A stretch of 8,802 nucleotides of DNA from JAFGQE01 sp046484775 (GTDB taxonomy: Bacteria; Bacillota; Clostridia; DUPQ01). Within the stretch, counting starts at the first letter, position 1; the number at the start of each line of letters is the position of its first letter. Position numbers and translations under genes: made by a program. Positions 1 through 7,028 of the stretch are shown piece by piece. The stretch covers positions 1 to 8,802 of the forward strand of contig JAWOIG010000122.1 of the NCBI GenBank assembly GCA_046484775.1, in the 5' to 3' direction. Under the pieces are notes generated by a model. It was not told where the DNA came from. It was given only the letters and a program-made list of their open reading frames with translations, and did no database searches.

Positions 1-2630
1 CAGCCGAATGTCGCCCGGTTTCCGGTCGTTACTACGTTGTCCGCCAGGACATGAAGATTCCAGTCATACGGCAGGCTGCCGTCGACGCGATCGATCACAA
101 GCAGCGAATCCATTTTCTTAAGATAGAAAATTTCCCTTGTCCACAAATGCTCCGGGATTTCATAAGGGTCGGGAAGATTCCTGAAATTGAACCCGGGATC
201 CCTGTCCGGATATTCCGGCCATTCCTGCACCCTGTCGATAATCACCTGCATCCTTGCATAATCAAAATCGACGCCCGGAGTAAATTCGCAAACCCTTCCC
301 CTGCACCAGTCGCTTTTATGGTCAATCGAAATCCTGTTGTGCCAGAAAGACTGATCGACGCAGGGGTTGTACTGTGTCCCGTAATCAACCAGCAACGGCA
401 CTCCCCGGCAGTACCAGATAAAAGTGCCTTCATCGTGGTCATAATGATTGTTGATTTCCCCCGCCTTCATTACAAGATAACCCGATCGGTCTTTCCCGCC
501 GTCGTTTTTCATCACCACGCCGAATCCATCAAAGCTTCCACCGGCATTATTCCTCCCGATTGCAGCCGGAAGCTCCGGGTCCACAAAGGCGATTGCAAGC
601 TTCAGCCCCGAATTATATGAAAATGGAAGCCTCATCCTGCCTCCGTCAATCCATGCCCTCATCATACGCGCGGAAAACTCCGGCATCTCCCGAAAAGTGT
701 TTTTGGCAACCCATGCAAAGAGCGCCTGCCAGCTTTGGGTCAGGATGTTGGAAGTAGTGTCGCCAAGCGAAGGAATCATCGAGAATCCGCAGCGCGGGTC
801 CGTCGGAGTCTGGATGTGCGCAAGGAATTCCATTGTTTCGACAAGCCGCGGATGCAAAAAGAAATTCTCAAATCCGCAATTTTTCAGCGCCGCGGCCAGA
901 ACAAGCAGATGGCTCAGCGACGCAAGATGATATGTAGGGGCTTCGGCCCATGCGCCGCCCGGATATACGCTGCGGCAAAGCTCCTTCCCTAATTCATCGG
1001 CTGCATACCTCGCCCATTCACCGGCCATGGGATGACCGTTCAGCACACAGGCGCATACGCCCAGACAAGAATACATGTCGCTGTGGAAATTCATGTTACC
1101 CCTGTCAAAACCGCTTTCCGGAGCAGGCCAATAATCCCTGTCACCGGTTATGCATGCAAGATATGCCAATGCGGCGAAAAGTCTTTCCTTATCGGATTGC
1201 CCGATTGCACCGCTTATTATATCCAGATCGATTGCCACATCCCTGAGCGGCCGCGACAGTGCAATGCACTCAAGATGAACCGACGGATATCCCATGTTGA
1301 AGAAAAAGCCAATGCGCGATGCCAGCCATTCGCCTATCCATTGAACCAGAGTGCCGGCTGTCGCCCGGTCGTCGTCGATCATGAATGAGCCTGCCAGGTC
1401 AACACCCAGAGGGGACTTCTTCTGCGCCGCCAGCGTATTCCCAATGAATTCATCACTCTTGAATTTTTCGCGAAGATTCGGCATGTCAAGCCTGTTTACA
1501 AGCACACCCGGGGAAGTCCGCACATCATAGTCGGGCTTTATGTCTGTGAACAGCTTGCCTATGCTCTGGGCGCTGCAGCATGCGGACAGCCTTTCCGCAT
1601 GATAATTCGATTTTAGCTCCCTGCCTGTCTGATAATGATAATTATTATAGTTGCCGGTGAACTTAACCGGTTCAATCTCCTTAAGGTCCTCATCTTCATT
1701 TACAACGGACAGCAGCCATTCCCTGGCGCCTTCCGCGTCTGGCGCATCCAAAACCAGCCGTCCGTCGATGAAGGAGGCCATGAGCCGCATGCATTTGCCA
1801 TTTCTCCACAGGGAGGAATTCACCGGCACAATATTAACGATTCCGTCGTCCGACCCGGCCGCAAGATATGTGCCTGCATTGATGTCCCAGGCATAAAAAG
1901 GCTGGAGCTTAAGCGTTTCACCTTCCTGCTCCTCAGGAGAAAATTCCACTCTTTCCCAGAAATCCTTCGAATGGTTCTTCAGCCTCGGCGTATGCAGCCT
2001 GGCCCTCGCCCTGCCGAATGTTGGGAAAAAACGCAGGGAATGGGAGACTTTGTCAGACGACACCATTCTCTCCCTTATATTGATCTGGGGAAACAAACCG
2101 TTGATCTCAATATCGACGCTTGCCAGCAGCCGGTCCCCTTTGCTGTAGCATATCCTTGCGATGCAGAACTGGCAGCCTTGAAAAACAAGCTCCGTACCGA
2201 CCGAAATGTCCTTGCCGGAATCCGAAATGAAACCGCCGCCGCATAAAAATTCCCGGCCGCCCAATGTAAGTGACTCAATGAAAGCCGGCGCCCGGCCCTG
2301 CGGATACAATCCCGCGGCGGGCATTCGTATGGATCTGTCCAGCCATCTGACTGTCAGTGCCCCGGCATCATGTTCATATGTTATATATTCCTCTTGATAT
2401 CCGCGGGGACCCGTGGATATTGTCTTTTTTGAATACGGCTCCAGGCTCATGGCGAAAGAAGCATAAGCCCGTCCATTCCTTCGGAATAAATCCGACGGCA
2501 CGCATTCATCGTCGAGGTAAACCGATAACGAGCCGGTGTCGGCGTCATCAGGCAGCTTTGCCTCGATCAGGACCGGCTGCAGCCGCCATTGCAAGCCCAG
2601 TTTCTCACATAGTTCCATTTTCATAGCCAT
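1..2630 (-). CDS. Heparinase II/III-family polysaccharide lyase-like protein (C-terminus outside window)
   Basis: An uninterrupted minus-strand frame of 876 complete codons starts at the ATG ending at 2630 and runs off the left edge. Heparinase II/III-family enzymes are polysaccharide lyases with an alpha/alpha toroid followed by beta-sandwich domains. Residues about 1-330 look beta-rich and carry no family hallmark. The toroid follows: GNMNFHSDMYS contains N512 and H516, and GGAWAEAPTYH contains Y567. The C-terminal heparinase domain shows INNHYDHDEGTF (H732, D733), then GVPLLVDYGTQYN. H516, Y567 and H732 are spaced much like the catalytic His, Tyr and His known in Pedobacter heparinase II, but the residue match is inferred. 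There is no signal peptide (the protein begins MAMKMELCEKL), so it may act in the cytosol on imported oligosaccharides. In-frame ATGs at codons 1, 3 and 5 make the exact start uncertain; a GGGGGG tract lies 10 nt before the first. It is transcribed divergently from the transglutaminase-like gene. The substrate cannot be told from sequence. Confidence 0.88.
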   Translation of the reverse strand, partial: MAMKMELCEKLGLQWRLQPVLIEAKLPDDADTGSLSVYLDDECVPSDLFRRNGRAYASFAMSLEPYSKKTISTGPRGYQEEYITYEHDAGALTVRWLDRSIRMPAAGLYPQGRAPAFIESLTLGGREFLCGGGFISDSGKDISVGTELVFQGCQFCIARICYSKGDRLLASVDIEINGLFPQINIRERMVSSDKVSHSLRFFPTFGRARARLHTPRLKNHSKDFWERVEFSPEEQEGETLKLQPFYAWDINAGTYLAAGSDDGIVNIVPVNSSLWRNGKCMRLMASFIDGRLVLDAPDAEGAREWLLSVVNEDEDLKEIEPVKFTGNYNNYHYQTGRELKSNYHAERLSACCSAQSIGKLFTDIKPDYDVRTSPGVLVNRLDMPNLREKFKSDEFIGNTLAAQKKSPLGVDLAGSFMIDDDRATAGTLVQWIGEWLASRIGFFFNMGYPSVHLECIALSRPLRDVAIDLDIISGAIGQSDKERLFAALAYLACITGDRDYWPAPESGFDRGNMNFHSDMYSCLGVCACVLNGHPMAGEWARYAADELGKELCRSVYPGGAWAEAPTYHLASLSHLLVLAAALKNCGFENFFLHPRLVETMEFLAHIQTPTDPRCGFSMIPSLGDTTSNILTQSWQALFAWVAKNTFREMPEFSARMMRAWIDGGRMRLPFSYNSGLKLAIAFVDPELPAAIGRNNAGGSFDGFGVVMKNDGGKDRSGYLVMKAGEINNHYDHDEGTFIWYCRGVPLLVDYGTQYNPCVDQSFWHNRISIDHKSDWCRGRVCEFTPGVDFDYARMQVIIDRVQEWPEYPDRDPGFNFRNLPDPYEIPEHLWTREIFYLKKMDSLLVIDRVDGSLPYDWNLHVLADNVVTTGNRATFG

Positions 2631-2687
2631 TATCCCGATTCCCCCCGCTTCCTTTTCCCGGCACCGGGGATCTTGCTGTTTGCCTGT

Positions 2688-2717
2688 ATTATAGGATACC
2701 TTCCGTCGTCCTGTCAA
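2688..2717 (-). promoter_or_regulatory. Consensus sigma-A-type promoter of the heparinase-like gene
   Basis: On the minus strand a perfect TTGACA (-35, at 2712-2717) is separated by 18 bp from a perfect TATAAT (-10, at 2688-2693). Transcription should start near 2680, giving a leader of about 50 nt before the ATG at 2630. That leader contains a small GC-rich hairpin (CCCGGTGCCGGG, 2657-2668) and a G-rich tract (2641-2646) that may act as the ribosome site. A promoter this close to consensus usually needs a repressor if the gene is conditional; the nearby inverted repeat is a candidate site. Confidence 0.8.
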
Positions 2718-2762
2718 AATAGGATGGCTCCCTTTTCCATTGCCTCCGTGAATGCCGCTCTG

Positions 2763-2777
2763 CCTGATGTAATCAGG
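2763..2777. promoter_or_regulatory. Perfect 6-3-6 inverted repeat, candidate operator
   Basis: CCTGAT-GTA-ATCAGG is a perfect inverted repeat lying between the two divergent promoters. It is about 45 bp upstream of the heparinase -35 box and about 35 bp upstream of the transglutaminase -35 box. The position fits a binding site for a dimeric regulator that controls both genes, possibly by looping or activation, since it overlaps neither promoter core. No T-tract follows, so it is not a terminator. No regulator gene is present in the window to pair it with. Confidence 0.4.
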
Positions 2778-2811
2778 AAACCATTATACGCCATTCCTTG
2801 CTGCGGCTATG

Positions 2812-2839
2812 TTGCGCCGTCTGCTTTTTAGAGTATAAT
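2812..2839 (+). promoter_or_regulatory. Promoter of the transglutaminase-like gene, implying a leaderless mRNA
   Basis: TTGCGC (2812-2817), a 16-bp spacer and a perfect TATAAT (2834-2839). Only six bases (2840-2845) separate the -10 box from the ATG at 2846, so the expected transcription start coincides with the start codon. No Shine-Dalgarno sequence precedes that ATG, which agrees with leaderless translation. The -35 box is weak; the -10 box is exact. Confidence 0.6.
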
Positions 2840-2845
2840 TCTCTT

Positions 2846-5488
2846 ATGATGGATTTTGGGAAAGCCGGTTCCGGTCTGCATATAGACTCTGATAATATAG
2901 ATATCGCCGTCAATCCCCTAGGCGAAAGCAAAGCAAGCCGCCTGTTTTGCGCGGCAAGCATCCGCAGGGACTTCGGTCTTTTGGGTTTCATTTATTACTA
3001 TGGAATCATACCCGTGTCCCCCGATCTTCTAATCAAAGAGGATGACTCCGAAATTGTATTGTCGGATGGGAATGAAAACGAATGGCGCCTTGACATCGCC
3101 CTGTTCGCCGAACCAGGTGCAAGGAGAATATATGACGCTCTTTATTGGCTCCCCGTGGAACAACGAATCATCGATTGCGATTTATCAAGCGGCGATGATT
3201 TCCGATATGAAATGGAAACCGACACTTTTCTCGACCATGCAACCACTGTCCGTGAAGGCCATACAGATCTTCCGGCATTCCAGAACAACATTCTATTTCG
3301 CATAGAGAACACAGGTACCGGCGAAGTATCCATAACCGACCTTGCCGTAAACGGAAGGTCATGGTGGACTTTGAAGGGAATCCTGCGTGATGCCGGCCTT
3401 TCCGATTCCGATGATTCCGAACATGAGCAGATAAAAAAACTCTGGGACTTCGCACGCAAAAAGATATCGTGCGGCAAGACTTATCAACATCTTTTCACGG
3501 GTGATATGTCAAAAATAAGCATAGTCGATTTTTTCAACGGCCTGGGCACCGGCGCATGCGGGACATACAGTTCCATGCTCGCCCTATTATGCGCGTCCCG
3601 GGGCATTCCCGCCCGCAGGGCAAGCCTTAGCGACGGCAGCCATGTCATAACCCAGGCCATGGCCGGGGATAGTGACTTTGTTCTCGATGCCTTTTATGGA
3701 CCGGATGAGGAAGGCAGCGGGGTTCGAGGAAGCTTCTTTATCAATGAGAATGGACAACCCGCTTCGTATGAAGACCTTTGCCGCGACCATTATCTGGTCA
3801 ACCGTGCCGGAAGACTCAGGATAGGCGAACTGGCGAGTCTTTTCGGATATCATGACAGCTGGCAGAGCAACTGGCTCAGTGAATATTCAAATAAAAGCCC
3901 CATGGGCATTACTCTCTTTCCCGGCGAGATGGTTGAGTGGCAGATGCACCCGGTTCATGCCGAGAAGGGCAATCCCGCAAGGCAGACCGGTGTTTTTCGT
4001 TTATCCGGCAATCTTGCCGGGGGCAGGTTTTTTCCAACGGAAAATCTGACGATCATGAATGATACGGCTGTTTCAGAAAATTCCGCTTCGCTGGGCTGCC
4101 GGATATCCCTTCCCTATCCCATCCATGGAATCAATGCGGCCCTTCGCCTTGCACGGGGACACATCGTTTTCGAGATAGTTACGGAGAAAGGAACCGTCCG
4201 CCGCGAATATGCCTTGAACCAGGGCGAAGATCCCATGAACATCAATATCTCTCCTGATGAAAACGACTGCGCCATCTTGTTCGACGACCTGCCGGGCAAA
4301 GCCGAATTAAGAATTCTATCAGGTGAATCAACGGAATATACCGTGGAAAGCATTGAATTTTTATTCCATGCATACGGCAAATCACTGATGTCCTTGAAAA
4401 ACGGCAGCAATTCCTGTTTTCTTCAATTTTCGGACAAAGAGGGTGCGAAGCAACTGTCGTTGACGCATCGCTTTTTGGAATTTCCCGAAGCAGGATTTTC
4501 CATTCCGGGACCTCCCCGGATAACAATAGGCCTCAGCAAAGACAAAAATGGGTATGCCATGAATGTCCTGAACCTTCAGAACCGGATTCCTCAAACGTCA
4601 TCGGCCGACGGGATTCTTTACGATTATATTGTATCCGATGACCCGGACTCTCTGATTCCGGCAAGCCCCGTATACCAGGGATTGACCTCCGCAATGGAAG
4701 TACCTTTGCCAAACGTCGGCCTGTTGATTTCCGGAACCGGCTATTATGCCAGGGCGCGTTCCATTAATGCGGCGGGAGCCGCAGGCCCATGGTGTCCGCC
4801 GGTTGTGTTCAGTCCCGAATTCCTGCCCACGCCCGTCTGGGACGAAACCGAGTATCTTGGCGACGGCGTCATTCTGCACTGGATTCCTTCCGACGGTTCT
4901 GATGAACCCGTCCTATATGATATTTACGGGAGCCGTGAACAGGGATTCCGGCCCTCCAAATCTCCATATGACGTCTGGATAAAAAGAACCGGCGACCCTG
5001 CCGTGTCCGTCGTATATCCCGCCAATTACATCGGAACGACTTCTTCGGCTTCCTTTGCCGTAAAATACAACGCTAGAAAGGACGCCGGTTCCTTCCCCGC
5101 ACACTTTCGCATCATTCCGCATACATCCCGCCTGACCGGTTCGCCGGGCGGAATGCTTTCACTTGAAACCCCCTTCATCCTCCGGTCCTCGATAATATCG
5201 AAAACCCTGGCGAATGAACCCTATTCCTGTTTTATAACGGCAATCCTGTCGTTTGGCAGCCTTCATTTCAACCGACTGCCCGAAAAACCCATGTATACGG
5301 AATTCCTGAATAAGGAAATACCGGTATTTGAACTCGTAAAAAATCCGTCCTGGCTTGCCATCAGGCCCCATGACGGATATATTTTTGGAACTCCCGGGAA
5401 TAATGACCGCGGCATACATCGAGTCATCGTCAGATGCACCACACACAAGGGAACACATTCCGTGGAAACATCCATCGAAGTAATTTGA
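2846..5488 (+). CDS. Transglutaminase-like protein with fibronectin-III-like and putative-Ig (He_PIG-like) modules
   Basis: An 880-residue protein. A transglutaminase-like (papain-fold) domain spans about residues 205-300. Its triad is C238 in GTGACGTYSS, H266 in DGSHVITQA and D281 in VLDAFYG; the Trp that often follows the His is absent. Such domains are cysteine proteases, amidases or acyl-transferases acting on peptides or glycopeptides. Residues 1-190 and 300-550 look beta-rich and are not recognised. Two fibronectin-III-like modules cover about 553-655 (ending in YYARARSINAAGAAGPW) and 658-775. The last 65 residues resemble a putative-Ig/cadherin-like module (PSWLAIRPHDGYIFGTPG). Such modules are usually extracellular, yet no signal peptide or anchor is visible. 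An in-frame TTG at 2798 would add 16 residues, but it lies upstream of the -10 box and would not be transcribed, so ATG 2846 (followed by a second ATG) is preferred. The gene diverges from the heparinase-like gene and shares its high G+C, suggesting a joint role in glycan or glycoconjugate processing. The substrate is unknown. Confidence 0.85.
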   Translation: MMDFGKAGSGLHIDSDNIDIAVNPLGESKASRLFCAASIRRDFGLLGFIYYYGIIPVSPDLLIKEDDSEIVLSDGNENEWRLDIALFAEPGARRIYDALYWLPVEQRIIDCDLSSGDDFRYEMETDTFLDHATTVREGHTDLPAFQNNILFRIENTGTGEVSITDLAVNGRSWWTLKGILRDAGLSDSDDSEHEQIKKLWDFARKKISCGKTYQHLFTGDMSKISIVDFFNGLGTGACGTYSSMLALLCASRGIPARRASLSDGSHVITQAMAGDSDFVLDAFYGPDEEGSGVRGSFFINENGQPASYEDLCRDHYLVNRAGRLRIGELASLFGYHDSWQSNWLSEYSNKSPMGITLFPGEMVEWQMHPVHAEKGNPARQTGVFRLSGNLAGGRFFPTENLTIMNDTAVSENSASLGCRISLPYPIHGINAALRLARGHIVFEIVTEKGTVRREYALNQGEDPMNINISPDENDCAILFDDLPGKAELRILSGESTEYTVESIEFLFHAYGKSLMSLKNGSNSCFLQFSDKEGAKQLSLTHRFLEFPEAGFSIPGPPRITIGLSKDKNGYAMNVLNLQNRIPQTSSADGILYDYIVSDDPDSLIPASPVYQGLTSAMEVPLPNVGLLISGTGYYARARSINAAGAAGPWCPPVVFSPEFLPTPVWDETEYLGDGVILHWIPSDGSDEPVLYDIYGSREQGFRPSKSPYDVWIKRTGDPAVSVVYPANYIGTTSSASFAVKYNARKDAGSFPAHFRIIPHTSRLTGSPGGMLSLETPFILRSSIISKTLANEPYSCFITAILSFGSLHFNRLPEKPMYTEFLNKEIPVFELVKNPSWLAIRPHDGYIFGTPGNNDRGIHRVIVRCTTHKGTHSVETSIEVI

Positions 5489-5535
5489 AAATATATGCAC
5501 AAACGAACCGTCTGCCGGATGACCCGACAAATCAA

Positions 5536-5602
5536 GGCTTGCCGAATAACTTGAAAATCCTATTTGGGCTTGCTGAATATCTAAAATGCCGTGTTATTCA
5601 GC
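5536..5602. repeat. Related direct and inverted repeats in the convergent intergenic junction
   Basis: Two imperfect direct copies, GGCTTGCCGAATAA (5536-5549) and GGCTTGCTGAATAT (from 5567), lie 31 bp apart. The second copy also forms an 8-bp perfect inverted repeat: GCTGAATA at 5572-5579 pairs with TATTCAGC at 5595-5602 across a 15-nt loop. The stem lies between two convergent genes, where a bidirectional terminator would be expected, but no T-run follows it on either strand, so intrinsic termination is weakly supported. Confidence 0.45.
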
Positions 5603-5607
5603 TGTCC

Positions 5608-6759
5608 CTATTTATACCTGTAAATTGCTGCAGCACCTGTTGAGACGGGCATCTTATCCTTTGGCAGAATCAATACCTCACCTTTTCGCCTCAATACCAA
5701 TTCAGCTATGTCATCCAGAATATCGTCACATTCGGGCTCACCTATGGCACCGTAAATAAGTGCTCCGGTATTGTAATCTATTTTCCCCGGCACTATCTTG
5801 TTTTCTTCAATTAATACCGTTTCAATGCGGCTTTCAAAGGCAGCTTTAACAACCTGTGCCAAATCCGAAGATCCCAATGATTCCGCCTCTGCATTTCCAT
5901 AGGCTTCGATTATGTTGAGTATTTTTTCCGAATTGATTGGTTCAATAATCTCCATTGCTTTGCTTTTAATCTCTTCCATTTCCAATGAATCATAGGAAAT
6001 GTTTATCCCTTCTTCAATTAAATATGAATTGTTGCTTAATTTCTTGAACAGCGAATGATACTCCAATAACGCAACCAGAATCAGCGGCAATTTTGACGGC
6101 TTTGAATAATTTTCCAGGACAAAGTGATCTACATATCGGAAATACTTCTCTGTGTCTTTATCAATTTCCTGCTTAACGTCTCCGTGTCCGTGGAACATGG
6201 CATTGCCGCTTGTACCCCCGTAGGATCCATGTGACAAATATGATTCGGTTAATTGTTTTCCCAGGACCTCATCCAATGTCCTTGGCGCATCCGGTATTAA
6301 TTCAACCTCTGAAAAGCCATATCTATTACCCTGATAGAGAGTGAAATTATTGCGGCTCAGCCCTAGCAGCTGATAACTTTCCACAGACTGGAAAGCCTTG
6401 ATTAAAGGTTTGATATGAAAACTATTGGCAACCGTGGCAAATTCCTTCACAGCACCTTGAATATTATATATTATGCACTTGTTCCGACTTGCAAGAACAG
6501 CTATCCCATCAGCTGTATTTTCCCAGAAATGCTTATCTTTTTCGAGTTCATATAACGGTTTCATGATTGAATCAATGAAACTCTTTTCATGCTTTTGGTC
6601 CAATGAGTTCTCAATAACCCGAATCAAATTTTTAAACACTATGGTGTCTTGCTTGTTTTCCGGAAAACTCCTGTGGGTCGGTTGATAAAGCGAAATGAAC
6701 GGCCCTCCCTCTTCAAAAATCATTTCATTCGGAAACCGATTTGTAATCTCATATAACAT
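5608..6759 (-). CDS. baeRF-type (bacterial eRF1/Pelota-fold) protein
   Basis: A 383-residue cytosolic protein resembling the bacterial archaeo-eukaryotic release factor (baeRF) families, relatives of eRF1 and Pelota known mainly from sequence analysis. Visible hallmarks are GGPFISLYQPTHR at residues 18-30, a LLGLSRNNFTLYQGNRYG strand pair around 131-148, a central glycine/histidine loop (YGG at 180-182 and FHGHGD at 189-194) leading into a charged helix with KYFRYVDHFV, and a C-terminal LPKDKMPVSTGAAAIYRY. The central loop lies where release factors carry GGQ, but GGQ itself is absent, so peptide release is not implied. Related bacterial proteins of this fold have been linked to ribosome rescue or hibernation; that role here is inference. 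The start is well set by AAAGGAG (6766-6772), 6 nt before the ATG. It is convergent with the transglutaminase-like gene and appears monocistronic. No substrate or ribosome contact can be read from the sequence. Confidence 0.75.
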   Translation of the reverse strand: MLYEITNRFPNEMIFEEGGPFISLYQPTHRSFPENKQDTIVFKNLIRVIENSLDQKHEKSFIDSIMKPLYELEKDKHFWENTADGIAVLASRNKCIIYNIQGAVKEFATVANSFHIKPLIKAFQSVESYQLLGLSRNNFTLYQGNRYGFSEVELIPDAPRTLDEVLGKQLTESYLSHGSYGGTSGNAMFHGHGDVKQEIDKDTEKYFRYVDHFVLENYSKPSKLPLILVALLEYHSLFKKLSNNSYLIEEGINISYDSLEMEEIKSKAMEIIEPINSEKILNIIEAYGNAEAESLGSSDLAQVVKAAFESRIETVLIEENKIVPGKIDYNTGALIYGAIGEPECDDILDDIAELVLRRKGEVLILPKDKMPVSTGAAAIYRYK

Positions 6760-7028
6760 GATGAACTCCTTTCTATTCTAAATGCCTTTATATATTAAAA
6801 ACTTTATATTTTCTTCGTCTGAATACCTTGAATCGGCATTGATACGTCAACACTTCCCGGTCATGATTATCAAATTTGTATTCTGCGGTTCTGTGTAAAG
6901 GATACTATCATGATATTCCCTATATTTGTGTTAAGTAAACAAACCTGCAGTTCGAAAATTATCAGATACCGCTGTCTGTAAAACCGGGCTTATGGAATAA
7001 CATGAATATGCCTTGCTTTATCGACTGT
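6760..7028. other. Intergenic region upstream of the baeRF gene
   Basis: This A+T-rich 269-bp stretch holds the baeRF ribosome site next to its start. A TTGACG (6845-6850, minus strand) could be a -35 box but has no good -10 at 17-18 bp; TATAAA further down is an alternative. A 10-bp palindrome TATCATGATA (6906-6915) is present. No convincing terminator for the upstream minus-strand gene and no small gene were found. Confidence 0.4.

Noticed and set aside
1635..2246. Plus-strand open frame of 203 codons, and several shorter plus-strand frames between 51 and 2626
   Set aside because: They lie antisense within the continuous heparinase II/III frame, have no recognisable domain, and are expected in G+C-rich coding DNA.
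2783..2788. Second minus-strand TATAAT upstream of the heparinase gene
   Set aside because: No acceptable -35 box lies 16-18 bp upstream and no TG extension is present; the TTGACA-18-TATAAT promoter closer to the gene is far better.
2798..2845. Upstream TTG start for the transglutaminase-like protein, adding 16 residues
   Set aside because: The added segment includes the -35 and -10 boxes, would not be transcribed from that promoter, and lacks a ribosome site; its short hydrophobic run is too weak to be a signal peptide.
5159..5530. Minus-strand frames overlapping the end of the transglutaminase-like gene
   Set aside because: They overlap the C-terminal He_PIG-like coding sequence in antisense and have low-complexity, unrecognisable products and no ribosome site.
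5572..5602. Hairpin as an intrinsic terminator for the convergent genes
   Set aside because: The stem is A+T-rich with a 15-nt loop and no T-run follows on either strand, so it is reported only as a repeat.
6906..6915. Palindrome TATCATGATA as an operator
   Set aside because: A 10-bp A+T-rich palindrome is common by chance here, and it is not near a convincing promoter.
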